64,000 nt of DNA from Russula earlei (lineage: Eukaryota > Basidiomycota > Agaricomycetes > Russulales > Russulaceae): NCBI GenBank assembly GCA_025769875.1, contig JAGFNK010000150.1:1-64000 (forward strand), read 5' to 3'. The translations under genes and the position numbers were made by a program. Positions 32,727 to 44,459 of this stretch are shown in pieces. The notes below the pieces were generated by a model that saw only the letters and a program-made list of their open reading frames with translations, did not search any database and was not told where the DNA came from. Position 1 is the stretch's first letter. The number at the start of each line of letters is the position of its first letter.

Positions 32727-35700
32727 TTATACATGAGCTCGTCCACCCACAGGGGAATTTGTCTTTGAGTTCAAGTATTCTTTGAGTAGAGCTGGAGCAT
32801 GAAGGTCAGCAGAATTGACCCATGAGCGCTCCGAAACCGGGTATCCTTCCCAATGAACAAGGTATTGTGTCCTGCCTCTGCTACTTCCTGTCTCCAATGA
32901 TAGCAGCAATTTCATATTCTTCTTCTCCTTGTACAATGTCAGGTGGTGGTCAGGGTAAAAGCTTTGCCGTATGCCCCTGTTTCAGTGAATGGCATGAGAA
33001 GATCCTACATGAAACACATTGTGGATTTTCATTGATGGGGGCAATTTGATGCGATATGCCACTGGTGTGATTTGTTGTATCACCTCAAATGGTCCATAAC
33101 GCCGGGGGGCAAGCTTCTTTGATGGGGCCTTGACCACCAGATTACGTTCCATCCAGCCACACGAGTTGTCCTTCTTCAAGCTTCCTTGGTTCTTCTGATG
33201 GTTTGATACGTTTCAGAAGTTCCTCCTGTGCCCTGGATCGTACCTGTTCCATGATTTTGAGACGTGTTTCAGCCTCTGGAACAGATATATCCATTGTTGT
33301 CCATTTGGCAGTTGGATTGAAACCAAGAAGAAGTTCGTGTGGTGTGTGCCTGGTGCCTTCATGTCACCAAGTATTGTGAGCAAACTCAGCAATCAGGAAG
33401 TAGTGTGTGCCAATCATTTTGCCGTCCATTTACGAATTCCCTCAGATAAGTCTCTATCCAGAGGTTCATCCACTCAGTTTGTCCATCCGTGCGTGGGTGA
33501 AAGGCGGTGCTCAAATTTTGTTTGATCCCTGTGGCTTTACAGATGGCCCTGGCGAAGTTTCCTTTGAAACGGGGGTCCCTGTCAGAGATGATTCTCTTGG
33601 GAATTCCTGAACCATGGAAATAGATTAGCCAGGTACTTGATGGCGACGCCCAGACCATCTATGGTTTTATTGCAGGGGATAAACTTTGCGGCCTTTGAGC
33701 AGCCTTGATCGACGATAGTAAGAATGGAATCATATGATCCGGACTTTGGAAGATCCGTGATAAGGTCCATTGAAACATATTGGAAGGGGCCAGCTGACAC
33801 ATTTGTATCAAATGGTTGGAGTGGCGCATGTTTCAGGGTGGTGATGGCTTTAGATTCTTGACACTTAGCGCATCCCTTGACGTATTCTTCCACAAATAGA
33901 TGGAGTCTGGGTCCTTCGTATTTCCTTCTTATAAGATCCCAGGTGTTAGCGATGCCAGGGTGTCCTCCCACTGGGGAATCATGGACTTCCTTCAAGACTT
34001 CCCATTCGTAAAATGGGGTCATCAGGCAGGTAAGTGCGTAAGGGGAGTGACTTGTGTGAGTAAGCTTTGCGTGCAAAAGCTTCCTGGTTATCAGCCAAAG
34101 GTATGGTTAAGGGTAGGAGCATGAGCTTCAGGGACATTTGCCATCTGCAAGTGCTCATTGAAGACATGATCAGGTAGGAGCGTGATACTGTAGCTTTGTT
34201 ATGGATGTTTTCTCCTTTGTGATCAGGTCGTCGTGATAGAATATTGGCAACAGTGTTAGACTTTCCAGGGATAGTCGTCAACTTGAAGTTGTATTCCTGG
34301 AGAAGGGCCATCCACCTTGCTTGACATGGTGAAAGGTCCTGGGGTTTGCGGAAGTAGGCCAGATTGGCATGATCTGTGCGAATAGTTACTTCATGACGTG
34401 CCCCAAGTAGCCAGTGTCGATATTCTTTAAGGACAGATACTATAGCGAGTAGTTCTCTGTCATGGATATCGTAGTTCCTTTCTGCTGGTAGTAGGGATCT
34501 TGAAAAATATACCAGAGGATGGATACCATCTTCAAATTGCTGAGATATAGTGGCTCCCAGAGCGAAAGAAGAGGCATCAGGCATCCACAATGAAGGTTTG
34601 TTGAAGTCTGGGTTGCTGAAGAACAGGGGTAATGGGTGAAGATATTCTTGAGGAATATTGAACGAAGATTCATGTGTAATTATCCCAGACCCAAGGTTTG
34701 TTCTTCTTAGTGAGCCAGACTAGGGGTTGAACGATATCCGAAGTATTTTGGAATGAAGTTGCGATAGTAGTTCCCAAATCCAAGGAAAGAGCGTAGCTCA
34801 TGTAGATTGGTAGGGGCTTTCCAATCACGAATTCCCTTGACTTTGATTGGGTCCATCTTGATCATTCCTTTGCCGATAATGACACCAAGATAGTCAATTT
34901 CTTCTTTGTGGAATTGACATTTCTCAGGTTTAAGGAAGAGGTCATTATCTTGAAGCTTCTTAAAGATGCGAGTAACGAGATCTTTGTGATACTCCCATCC
35001 TTTAGATGCTTGTGTGGCGATGATGCCATCGTCCATATAGATGTGGAACTCCATATCATGATGATTGAGTTCTTCTCTAAAGATATCATTGACCATAGAT
35101 TGGAAGGTGGCAGGGGCATTAGTGAGACCAAAGGTCATCACCATAGGTTCGAATAAGCCCTTGTTTGTTTTGAATGCTGCCTTCCATTGATCACCGTCTT
35201 TGATGCGTATGTTGTTATAACCCCATCGTACGTCAAACTTAGTGAAGTATTGTTTACTTCCTAAGCGAGTGATGATTTCGGGAATGAGAGGAAGGGGGGT
35301 TTTGTTTTCAACAGTGATTGCATTAAGACGTCTATAGTCTTGGACGTAGCAGTCGTTTACCATCTTTCTTGCCTACAAAGAAGCAAGGAGAGGCATATGG
35401 TGACTTTGAAGGACGTATATATCCTTTCTCCAAATGTTCCTTTAGGAATTCATCTTGGGCCTGTTGTTCCACTGGTGCAAGGGGGTAAATCTTGCAATTG
35501 AGCGTAGATGGAGCATCAGGGATTAGGTCTATGGCATGATCCCAAGGTTTGGAAGTAGGAAAGCGATGAGAGGCTTCTTCAGAAAAGAGCCTTTCAAAGC
35601 GATGATAGTCGGGAGGAACTAAATCCTTCCAGTCCTTCTTGTCTTGATCAGCTGCTTGCGCAGCTAGTTGGGTAGAAGTGCTAATTTTGCTACTCTGATT

Positions 35701-36175
35701 GGAGTAGGATCAAAGCGTGGGGGTATAGGAAGCCGCTTGATCCATTTGTCGGCATCCCAAGTGGAGGCTATGACAGTATCCTCAAGGGTTCCTTTGGTCC
35801 AATCAACAGCAGGGTTGGTAGCACGAAGGAATGGGAAGCCAAGAAGCATGTCATCGGTTGAGATTTCAGCAATATAGAAGCGCATTCGATGTTCTTGTCC
35901 TTTAAATCGAATGTAAAGGTCGACTGCTTCAGTGACAGTTCCGGCTTTGTTGTGAGTTCCATCTACATTGCGCATGACTTTTGGCTTTTGTAGAGTGGAA
36001 ACTGGGAGTTTATAGCGAAGTGATGATATTCTTGTGGATGAAATTGTCGGTTGCTCCACTATCAAGTAGAGCGACAAGATCGGCCCTTCGTCCACTAGTG
36101 CGTATTTGAACAGGAACTTTGATTGAATTGAGTCTTGCTACAAATACATCACTAGGGAAGACAGCTCGAATTAAG
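32727..36175 (-). pseudogene. Pol of element E: protease, RT, RNase H, integrase, chromodomain
   Basis: Protease: VALLDSGATDNFIH (about 36090-36050), a frameshift, then MRNVDGTHNKAGTV and MLLGFPFLRATNPAVDWTKG. RT: 35363-34707 with YFTKFDVRWGYNN, FGLTNAPATFQSMVN and the active site as YMDD. RNase H: 34590-34240 (MPDASSFALGATISQQ, TDHANLAY). Integrase: H-H-C-C finger near 34000-33860 (GGHPG, CAKCQ), catalytic core with MDLITDLP, ISDRDPRF and TDGQTE near 33800-33460. Chromodomain: 32936-32727 (YLVHWEGYPVSERSW). Several indels and stops break the frame, so this copy is not autonomous in its present form. Confidence 0.88.
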
Positions 36176-36185
36176 GCCGGGTAAT

Positions 36186-37978
36186 TCAAGCTGGGGGAAA
36201 ATCCACGCCGTTATTGACCATGGCAGTAGCCCATGAGCAACGTTGTTCTTCAGAATATCCAGACATTATAGCCGCAACTTCCTCAGGAGATGGTCCTTCA
36301 TTATAAGTTTGTGTCTCCTGTTGAGTAGGTTGTTGGACTGGTTGATCATCAGGAGGATTTTCCTGATAATATTCGGTTGGTTGTTCGTCAGTTTGAGCTA
36401 AACGAACATGGGTGTCGACCTGTTCTTCAGGGTAATACAGTTCCTGGTATTCATCTGGTTCTATAACTTCAACCAGACGTGTTTTCATAGGAACTGATTT
36501 GAAGGTGGTCGACTTGTTAGGACAATTGCGTGCCACATGTCCTTGTTTAGAGCAAAAGAAGCAACGACCTTCGACTTGATGTTGTTTCTTCTCTTGCTCA
36601 GTAGTGGCCGCTCTAGCGCGGTCAACATCCATTGGAACAACTTGATTGTTGCTCCTAGGAATAAATTGACCAGTAGGGTTCCTTGGTACAAAGGTAGGAT
36701 TAACCCTAGGAGGCGGTCCAGGAGGAGGGCGGAATGTAGTGTTGGTAGGACGGAAGTTAAGGAATCGTTGGGGATTACGCGCGATATTGCGTATATCTCC
36801 CATATAGCTTTGCCTCACGGCATATTTGTTGTGTTCCTTTCTAGCCGCTTCAGTCCATTCCGTGAAATTGGTAGGTAGGGTTTCCCTTGATAAGACATTG
36901 TTAAGGAGTGGCCTACTAAGACCTCTAGCAAAATAGTCTAGAGTTCCGTTTGCGTTTAGGTCATATCCTGCGTCGTTAGCAAGGTTGGTAAAGGTGGCAA
37001 TATAAGAGTCCAGGTCAGGTCCTTGTTGCCTTAGAACAGCTAGTTTATTGAACGCGTTTTGCCTTTTATTAGTGTCGGTGAAGGCATTATTAAACGCAGT
37101 TCTAAAGTCGTTCCATAGAGCTTCGTCGGTCCTGAGTACTCCAAGAGTGTTGACACTATTATTGACTGCTTTCCAGTTGAGTGTCAACCCAATGGTCCAC
37201 ATTAGGGCCCCTTATAAAGGATAGACAAGCGTTAACTCGTCTATAAGGATTGTTGAAGAGGGAGTTTTCATCATTCATATTGCGAAAGATGGCAAACTCT
37301 CTCATGAATTTGGAGGATTGGGAGCGGTCTCCATCAAAGATAGATGGTGGGTTTCCCCTGACCACTCCATTAGAAGGGATTGGGACTATGGCAGCCATAG
37401 CTGGAGGAGGTGGAGTAGGAGGTGAAGGTGGAGTAGGAGGGGTAGGAGGTCTAGGAGTGGGTACGCGAGAGATACCAAAGATCCTTTGTGGTACAGGAAG
37501 TGGTTCAGGGTGCTGGGCAGGCTTCTACTGCTAGATGTATAGGAGATAACCTAGGTGAAGGTTGTCTGGTTCGAGGTCGAGAGGAAGGTCGTTGGGATTC
37601 TTCTGCCGAAGATAAACGATGTCTTCCAAGAGAAGGTGAAGGTTGATATTGAAAGAGTTGGTACTGGGGGTCTGATTGATCCCAAGTTCCTAAACCGTGT
37701 TCTTCGTTGTCGAGAACAAGGCCTTCGTGAGTGGCGTATTCAAGGTGAAGTCCGACTTCTCGTCTATCAAGTTTATACCAACGTCCATTGATAAATTCGA
37801 TAGGGTGATAAAGGTTTTCGATGCGGAGGTAATATCCTACTTCGGGTTCAGTGGGGTGCCAAAAGGCTTTACCAGTGATACAGTTCAGGTAGGTTGTCTT
37901 GATTACGTCGAGTGACGGTTCGGTGTTGAAGAGGGTTAGATGAGGAAGCTGGTTCGATAGAGGGTTCAGGGATAGCAA
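36186..37978 (-). pseudogene. Gag of element E
   Basis: It starts at 37978, 46 bp inside the 5' LTR, and reads in three frames: 37978-37505, 37398-37159 and 37202-36186. The N-terminal domain contains YLRIENLYHPIEFINGRWYK, matched by PVEFINNRWFEL in element D. The capsid domain includes FDGDRSQSSKFMREFAIF and DEALWNDFRTAFNNAF. A CCHC knuckle CFFCSKQGHVARNC lies at about 36570-36530, and an acidic Gln-rich tail follows. Two frameshifts separate the parts. Confidence 0.87.
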
Positions 37979-38010
37979 GAGTATTCGAGGTAGAAGCCGT
38001 GGTGAAACGT

Positions 38011-38022
38011 TAAGCTTGGTCT
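38011..38022 (-). other. Candidate self-priming site of element E
   Basis: On the minus strand AGACCAAGCTTA starts two bases inside the 5' LTR. It is the exact 12-nt complement of the LTR segment at 38506-38517, which begins 34 nt from the start of the TATA box (38542-38551). Confidence 0.68.
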
Positions 38023-38024
38023 GA

Positions 38025-38909
38025 TGTCACGGTAACTAGCCGTGTCAGTTCACAAGCGGAAGACAAGTTGATGATAGACGAGGTGTTCAAGAAACGGGCT
38101 GGTTCCCATGTATAATGAGTAAGGATCCCTGCAGCGGTCAAAGTGTTTTATGCTAAACAGGTTATGGCCAATAGACCCTTCCTAGTACGACTCGGTCCAT
38201 TGAGAAGCTAGGGTAAGTTTATAATGGGATAGACTAGGGCTGGTTCCACTAGCTATATGCGTTCAAGTCCATCGGGGACCTTGAACAACGCAGAGAGAGT
38301 AGAGGAAGGTAGGTCTTAAAGGAGGAGAGCTCTTCTCAGGGGAGTGAAGAGAGACTCTTAGGAAAGGAAGGGAAAGGCGAAGAGTAGATGGTGGATGGTG
38401 TGTTGAGAGTTGATGAAATGGAGAGGTAGTTGTGGTTTAAGTTTGTGAGAGTGAAGTGGGTTGCAGGCGAATATGTTTGGACAAGAGTAGGTTGGATTCT
38501 ACAAGAGACCAAGCTTAGGGCTTTGGTCACAAAGTACTGAGCTTATATATACAGGAGAAGCGCAGCAATAGCTGCGCTTTGACTGTGCTACTAGTATAGT
38601 AGGAGTCATAATAAGTAGGAGTCATAGGAATGAGGCCACGAATGAGTCAGAACCAAGTAACTGTGCTGCACAGTAGGTGCGCAGCATTGCACAGTCGAAA
38701 CTAAGAAGTGAATATAAATGGAAAGAGAACCAAACAAAGGGAAAGTAACAGCAATCCAGTGTTACCTGGACGTGTATGGATCACATGATAACACAGAAGG
38801 GATCACAAGACGTAAGAGATCACAAGACCAGTAAGTAAAGGGACGTACGCAAGCAAGCAGTCCATAGCAAAAAGGTAAGAAGTAGACGTAAAGGGAAAAT
38901 GGTGTAACA
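38025..38909 (-). repeat. 5' LTR of element E
   Basis: 885 bp, almost identical to 30486-31371. On the minus strand the promoter TATATATAAG is followed by the predicted transcript start at 38517. Confidence 0.93.
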
Positions 38910-38914
38910 GGTAA

Positions 38915-39137
38915 GGCAGGTTTGGGGGCAGTTCTTTAGTGTGATTGTATCATTTGCCCAAATGATATCTGAGTTATGGTGTCATAGCCAATCTGTTACT
39001 AGGATGATGTCATGGTCTCCAATGTTAGTGACAAGGAATTCTGCCTGTTCATCATGAGTAGTGCCTGTGGGCACTCAAATGTGAAGTCTTTGGATGGTGC
39101 TAAAATGTATTAGTCCATTGGCATTCTGTGTTCCATC
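38915..39137 (-). pseudogene. A2 protease fragment
   Basis: Collinear with about 3975-4200 of A1 (the VDGTQNANGLIRFSTIQRL region). It continues the A2 reading interrupted by element E at 38909. It stops at 39137, where a family B LTR begins. Confidence 0.8.
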
Positions 39138-40084
39138 TGTCATGAACCATTTCCTGGAGAGGGCCCTTGAAGGACCCTTCCTTAATAGAGGAAACCCAGC
39201 CTCTATGGTGCCACCCTGTTCACATGGACAAAAAGGGTGAGTAGAGGTGTCCACAATATTGTGCATGCATTGTCATGCAACCAATTCTCAACACAATTGA
39301 CATACAGTTAATGGCAACCCTTTTAGCAATAAATAACAGTATTATAGCCTCTCTAAGGACCCCTTAGGATGACTCTAAGTGCCCTATAACAGGCACTAAC
39401 AAGACACTAAAAGCCCTATGACATGTCATTTGACTAACTCCAATAACCATAGAACAAACTATAAAGCAATAGTAAGGACCTTAATACAAGTATTAGGGTT
39501 GACTCTAAGGACCCTAATAGAACTATATAAGGGGCCTTATAAGCAACTCTATTCCCTGACCCAAACTACAAGTCCTTAAATGACTGGCCCTAAACTAACT
39601 AACAGTAAAGGAATCAGGTGCTTTGCACATGTACTAAAGCAGGGAACACATGGACAGGAAAGGCTCTTACTCATCAATAGAAGCCTTCTTACTCAGCAGC
39701 TTACTGAGCATGACTGAGCATGCTCAGTAAGCATACTCCGACTTCTTACTCATCTGTCAATTGTGCTTGATAACAAGGTTATTCCCTATTTAGCAGTTCT
39801 CTTGTAGTATACAAGTGCTCAATAAAGTAGCAAACTGTCTTCAGACTGTCCATTTGTTTACAGCACTCTCTATTCCTGGGATACTCCTTCAAGGACCATC
39901 CCCTTGTGATCATCCTGGCCTCTTTCCTGCATAATTGCTTGATGCTTCCAGTAACCATACCTCTCTGGTATTTGGTACTGCTCTGGACCTTACTCCTTGC
40001 CCACACCATCTTGGACATCTATCGACTCATCTTTGAGCTTATCTCTTGCTCTTGAACTGGATTGTTCAACAGTGAGTCTTGACA
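39138..40084 (+). mobile_element. LTR B at a deletion junction in A2 (no TSD)
   Basis: 947 bp with intact ends TGTCATGAACC and GTCTTGACA but unlike flanks, CCATC at left and GCAAC at right. Left of it is A2 protease (A1 position about 3975) and right of it A2 gag (A1 position about 2895). About 1.1 kb of element A, including the zinc knuckle, is therefore missing across the LTR. Recombination between two B LTRs that had inserted separately would explain this. Confidence 0.85.
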
Positions 40085-40153
40085 GCAACTTTCTTGCTTT
40101 CATCCGTAAAAGAGTCGCCATTGATATAGTAATAATTGGCCAAAGCTGCCCAA
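40085..40153 (-). pseudogene. A2 gag fragment
   Basis: 69 bp collinear with about 2825-2895 of A1 gag, trapped between LTR B and the solo LTR A. Confidence 0.8.
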
Positions 40154-40984
40154 TGTCAAGACACGTACTGCTGATCACTAAGGACTCAGGAGCAGGTGGG
40201 CAAGGGTCGGAACAGATGATACGCAGCGTAAGCGGCGTTGAACAAGAGGACAAGCCAAACGACAAGGAGGTACCAGATGGGGACTGGTAGGTGTTGCAAG
40301 AGACAGAGGCGAAGGCTAGAGGCCAGTGTAGCGAGGGGGCTTTAAACAAGGCGGTTGTTGAAGAGTACCTTGGAGACGAGGGGAATCTTTAGACTGAGCG
40401 GTCGCAGGGGAGTACCCAGGAACATGAGAGTATCACAAATGGACAGTCTGACGACTGCCATGCTTCATTGGGGCTTATATACAGTGTACAGGGTCGATTA
40501 CAAAGAATTGGGACTATTCTAGACCCTTTGGAACCATCCAATAGGACTACAGAGGCATAAACTTGCTTGTGTCAAGTTTCAGGCTTACTGAGTGCATTAC
40601 TGATCATTGTGGAGCGATGATATCATTATGATGTCACTGTGGAGCGCTTAGTGAGCCTATGAGGTCACTGTGGAGCCACTCAGTCAGCCATGATGTCATT
40701 GGAGCCTTGATGAATGTCAGATGATTTATGCAACAGTTTCTAAGAGTTTGTGCCAGCTGTTTCGGGTCCTTGGTGGCTGGGTGGCCATGTGGCTGCCACG
40801 CGATGATTACCCGATTAGGAAACGGGTGCCTGGTCGTGTTATAGTGCCTTTGTAATAGTGATATCTTGTACCACAGGAGGGATAACCCAGAAAATGGAAG
40901 GGAGTCGGCAATGCAAAGTGAGAGAGGTCTCTCTTGAGTGAAATAGGACAATCTACGGCCAGGACCTGGCCTTGGTTCATAACA
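40154..40984 (-). mobile_element. Solo LTR, family A (TSD CCCAA)
   Basis: 831 bp bounded by CCCAA at 40149-40153 and 40985-40989. It is the best-preserved LTR A and defines the family borders. It sits in the gag of A2, so an element of family A inserted into an older member of its own family and then lost its interior. Confidence 0.93.
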
Positions 40985-41297
40985 CCCAAAAGGCTTCTGC
41001 ACTGTCTGCTTTACCATCGAATGGTTCTGGGGCAGTTCCTACAAGATGAGGATTGTTAGACATTGTTGAGTTTGGGGGTGTTTTGGTTGTGACAATGGGT
41101 GGAGCTGATCCTTGTAATTGAATCCTAGTTGGGGTTTGTGCTCAAGGGACTCCTTGTGGAGCGCTACTAATTGTCTGAGGGGTTGGTTGTTAAGGGTTTC
41201 TTCAGGTAGAGGGTCCTGGAGTGGTGCTTCGGATACTTGGTGCAGTACCTAGGATAGTGTTGACTTCCTGTTCTTCTCTGGCAGTGAAATCAACTTC
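40985..41297 (-). pseudogene. A2 gag fragment upstream of the solo LTR A
   Basis: Collinear with A1 about 2510-2825 (APEPFDGKADNAEAF onwards on the minus strand, then the Pro/Thr-rich linker). It is cut at 41298 by LTR B. Confidence 0.75.
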
Positions 41298-42260
41298 TGT
41301 CAAGACTCACTGTTGAACTATCCAGTTCAAGAGTGAGGGATAAGCTCGAAGACAAGTCGGTAGATGTCCAAGACCGCGTGGGCAAGGAGTAGGGTCCAGA
41401 GTAGTAACAAATACCAGAGAGGTACTGTTACTGTGAGAGTAGTGCAGTCGCACAGAGAAGAGGCCAGGATAGTCACAAGGGGACAGGTCCTTAAAGGAGT
41501 ATCCCAGGGATGGAGAGTGCCGTAAACAAATGGACAGTCTGAGGACTGTCCGCTACTTTATTGAGCGCTTATATACTACAAGAGAACTGCTAAATAGGGA
41601 ACAAGTCATAACCTTGTTATCAAGCACAATAGAGTGATGAGTAAGAAGTCGGAGGACGCTTACTGAGCATGCTCAGTCATGCTCAGTAAGCTGCTGAGTA
41701 AGAAGGCTTCTCTTGATGAGTAAGAGCTTCCATTGTCCACGTGTTCACTGCTTTAGTGCAAGTGCGAGCACCTGATTCATTTCCTGTTAGTTAGTTTAGG
41801 GCCGGTCATTTGAGGACTTGTAGTTTGGTTAGGGAATAGTGTTATCTTATAAGACCCTTATATAGTTCTATTAGGGTCCCTAGAGTCGACCCTAATACTT
41901 CTATTAAGGTCCTTAGTATTGCCTTATAGTTCGTTCTATAGTTATTAGAGTTGGTCTAATAACGCGTTGTAGGGCCTTTGATACTAGGTTAGTGCCTATT
42001 GTAGAGCTCTTAGGGTCGTTCCAAAGGGTCCTTAGGAAGGCCCTAATACTGTCTTTTGTTGCTAGAAGGGTTGCCTTTAAGTGGGGCTTGCTGTATGTCA
42101 ATTGTGCCAAGAATCGCTCGCGCAACAATGCGCGCGCAATATTGTGGACACCTCTACTCACCCCTTTCGCTTGTGTGAACAGGGTGACACCATAGAGGCT
42201 GGGTTTCCTCCTATAAGGAAGGGTCCTTCAAGGGCCCTCTCCGGAGAATGGTTCATGACA
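41298..42260 (-). mobile_element. Solo LTR, family B (TSD ACTTC)
   Basis: 963 bp with exact ACTTC flanks (41293-41297 and 42261-42265), inserted in A2 gag. Confidence 0.92.
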
Positions 42261-42280
42261 ACTTCTTTGTTGTTGTAATA

Positions 42281-42358
42281 TGTCATGAACCATTCTCCAG
42301 AGAGGGCCCTTGAAGGACCCTTCCTTATAGGAGGAAAGTTCAACAGTGAGTCTTGACA
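42281..42358 (+). mobile_element. 78-bp internally deleted LTR B (TSD TAATA)
   Basis: The first 57 or so bases of LTR B join directly to its last 21 (GTTCAACAGTGAGTCTTGACA), leaving out about 885 bp. TAATA flanks it on both sides (42276-42280 and 42359-42363), so the deletion followed normal insertion. It lies only 20 bp from the oppositely oriented LTR B at 41298-42260. Confidence 0.9.
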
Positions 42359-42665
42359 TAATATACCCAATGTTTTCTAGATCGACTCCACTTTACTGTT
42401 TTCTTTTGGAAGGTTCCAGTGAGATTGAGTGGGTTAAAATCTTGAACGCTTTCTGCTCCTGTAAGGCCTGCTTTAATCTGTGCAACAGTGACTTTGTTGT
42501 TATCATCTTCATATATCCAAGGTTCTGCAAGGTTTCTGTGGTTGATGATAGATACCCCAGCAAACTTTCCTTGGTAACGGTGATCCTGTGTGTCATAGCT
42601 TAGACTCTCAAATGCTTGGGGGACTTGATCTTCTTCTTCTTCTGTAAGATTTCTTCTAGTGCTCA
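42359..42665 (-). pseudogene. A2 N-terminal Gag
   Basis: The frame begins MSTRRNLTEEEEDQVPQAFE and continues GKFAGVSIINHRNLAEPWIY and PVKWSRSRKHWVYY-like sequence, matching 2202-2510 of A1. This N-terminal block is more intact than most of A2. Confidence 0.85.
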
Positions 42666-43288
42666 TAAATTTAGACGACAGTTATAGTCCAGTGGCCATT
42701 GTTCCAAGGATATGCTATGGTGTAGGCTGGTTTCAATTGAATGGTGTTGGGTCTTCCTTGGTGTTTTCTTAAGTGGATTCGGGAGTATTCTTTAGTGATA
42801 CTACTTTGCATTAGGACTACTTGGGTCTTCCACAAGTATCCTTTGAATTCTGCTGGTCAGATAGCAAAGTTGTTTATCTCTTTGATGGGATGTTGATAAA
42901 CTACAAAGTGCGTTGTTCTTAAATGCCAAGCTTGTGTACAATAGTTCTTGAATTCAAGTAGTTCTCTTTTTGATCACATCAGTAGGTTTAGAGCTAAGAA
43001 AGATTGTTCTGGTAAATAGGAATGTAGTTCAGTATTTGTAATATCAATACTGTCAGAGGATTCAATGAAAGGTAAGGCAAAGGGTTAGGGAGGTATGACT
43101 GGTGTAGGAATACAACTGGTAAACAATGGTACATATGCATCAGGGGGAGTAGGAGGCAATGGTCTTTCAACAAGGAATCCTCTTGCATTGGGAACTGTCT
43201 CTCTAGTGGGAGCTTGAGAGGATGCTCGCCTTCTGTGTTAAGGAGCCAGAATTACTGAAATAGGAGATGATAATTGCCTGGTGTCCAC
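42666..43288 (-). pseudogene. A2 region upstream of gag
   Basis: Collinear with about 1575-2201 of A1 on the opposite strand. No continuous frame; a short frame at 42994-43188 matches the Pro/Leu-rich stretch seen in A1 near 1690-1870. Confidence 0.6.
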
Positions 43289-44250
43289 TGTCAAGACTCA
43301 CTGTTGAACAATCCAGTTCAAGAGCTAGGGGTTAGTTCAGAGACGAGTCGATAGACATCTAGGATGGCATGGGCTAGGAGTAGTGTCCAAAGCAGTAACA
43401 AGTACCAAAGGGGTACAGTTACTGGTACAGTCGAGCAAGCACATAGATAGGAGGCCAGGGTAGTCACAAGGGGACAGTCCTTAAAGGAGTATCCCAGGAG
43501 TGGAGAGTGCCATAAACAAATGGACAGTCTGAGGACTGTCCGCTACTTTATTGAGCGCTTATATACTACAAGAGAACTGCTAAATAGGGAACAAGTCATA
43601 ACCTTGTTATCAAGCACAATAGAGTGATGAGTAAGAAGTCGGAGGATGCTTACTGAGCATGCTCAGTCATGCTCAGTAAGCTGCTGAGTAAGAAGGCTTC
43701 TCTTGATGAGTAAGAGCTTTCACTGTCCACGTGTTCACTGCTTTAGTGCACATGCGAGCACCTAATTCATTTCCTGTTAGTTAGTTTAGGGCCGGTCATT
43801 TGAGGACTTGTAGTTTGGTTATGGAATAGTGTTATCTTCTAAGGCCCTTATATAGTTCTATTAGGGTCCCTAGAGTCGACCCTAATACTTCTATTAAGGT
43901 CCTTAGTATTGCCCTATAGTTCGTTCTATAGTTATTAGAGTTGGTCTAATAATGTGTTGTAGGGCCTTTGATGCTAGGTTAGTGCCTATTTTAGAGCACT
44001 TAGAGTCGTTCTAAAGGGTCCTTAGGAAGGCCCTAATACTGTCCTTTATTGCTAGAAGGGTTGCTCTTAAGTGGGGCTTGTTGTATGTCGATTGTGCCGA
44101 GAATTGCTTGCGTGACAATGCGCACACAATATTGTGGACACCTCTACTCACCCCTTTTGCTCATGTGAACAGGGTGACACCATAGAGGCTGGGTTTCCTC
44201 CTATAAGGAAGGGTCCTTCAAGGGCCCTCTCCAGAGAATGGTTCATGACA
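43289..44250 (-). mobile_element. Solo LTR, family B (TSD TCCAC)
   Basis: 962 bp with exact TCCAC flanks (43284-43288 and 44251-44255), inserted in the 5' region of A2. Confidence 0.92.
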
Positions 44251-44387
44251 TCCACAAGGTAATTTTGTTAGGAGTAGGGGGTGTATCTGGTCAATAACCA
44301 CACATGCAATATTCTGCTTTGCAGTTACACTTTGTTATCCACAGATCTGTTTCAGTATCTTCTGTACTAGCAGACCAATGTTCCTCG
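44251..44387 (-). pseudogene. A2 5' end remnant
   Basis: Collinear with about 1440-1580 of A1. Similarity stops at about 44386, where the Harbinger-type MITE sequence begins. The 5' LTR of A2 and everything before A1 position about 1440 are gone. Confidence 0.7.
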
Positions 44388-44459
44388 CTTGAACTTGAAC
44401 TTGGATTTCAGGATTTTCTGGGAGTGACAGGAGTGACAGGAGTGATGTAAGTGATATGA
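44388..44459 (+). mobile_element. Left part of MITE 1 (Harbinger-type), truncated
   Basis: It matches the subterminal part of the MITE at 54931-55471 (TTGAACTTGAACTTGG, then GGGAGTGACAGG) but lacks the outer 37 or so bases. It is joined to A2 on the left and interrupted by element D on the right; the remainder is 52255-52711. Confidence 0.8.

Larger units (their letters stand above)
30486..38909 (-). mobile_element. Full-length Gypsy chromovirus E (TSD GGTAA)
   Basis: 8424 bp with two LTRs (30486-31371 and 38025-38909) and exact GGTAA flanks (30481-30485 and 38910-38914). On the minus strand it reads gag, protease, RT, RNase H, integrase, chromodomain and then a third ORF before the 3' LTR. 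The LTRs are nearly identical by eye, so the insertion is recent compared with A2, which it interrupts in the protease region. Confidence 0.93.

Noticed and set aside
31451..32746. A single 431-residue ORF downstream of E pol
   Set aside because: The frame is open throughout, but the protein-like signal moves between frames: N-terminal part in frame 32678-32046, zinc knuckle in another frame near 31540. I treat it as a frameshifted ORF3 and not as one intact protein.
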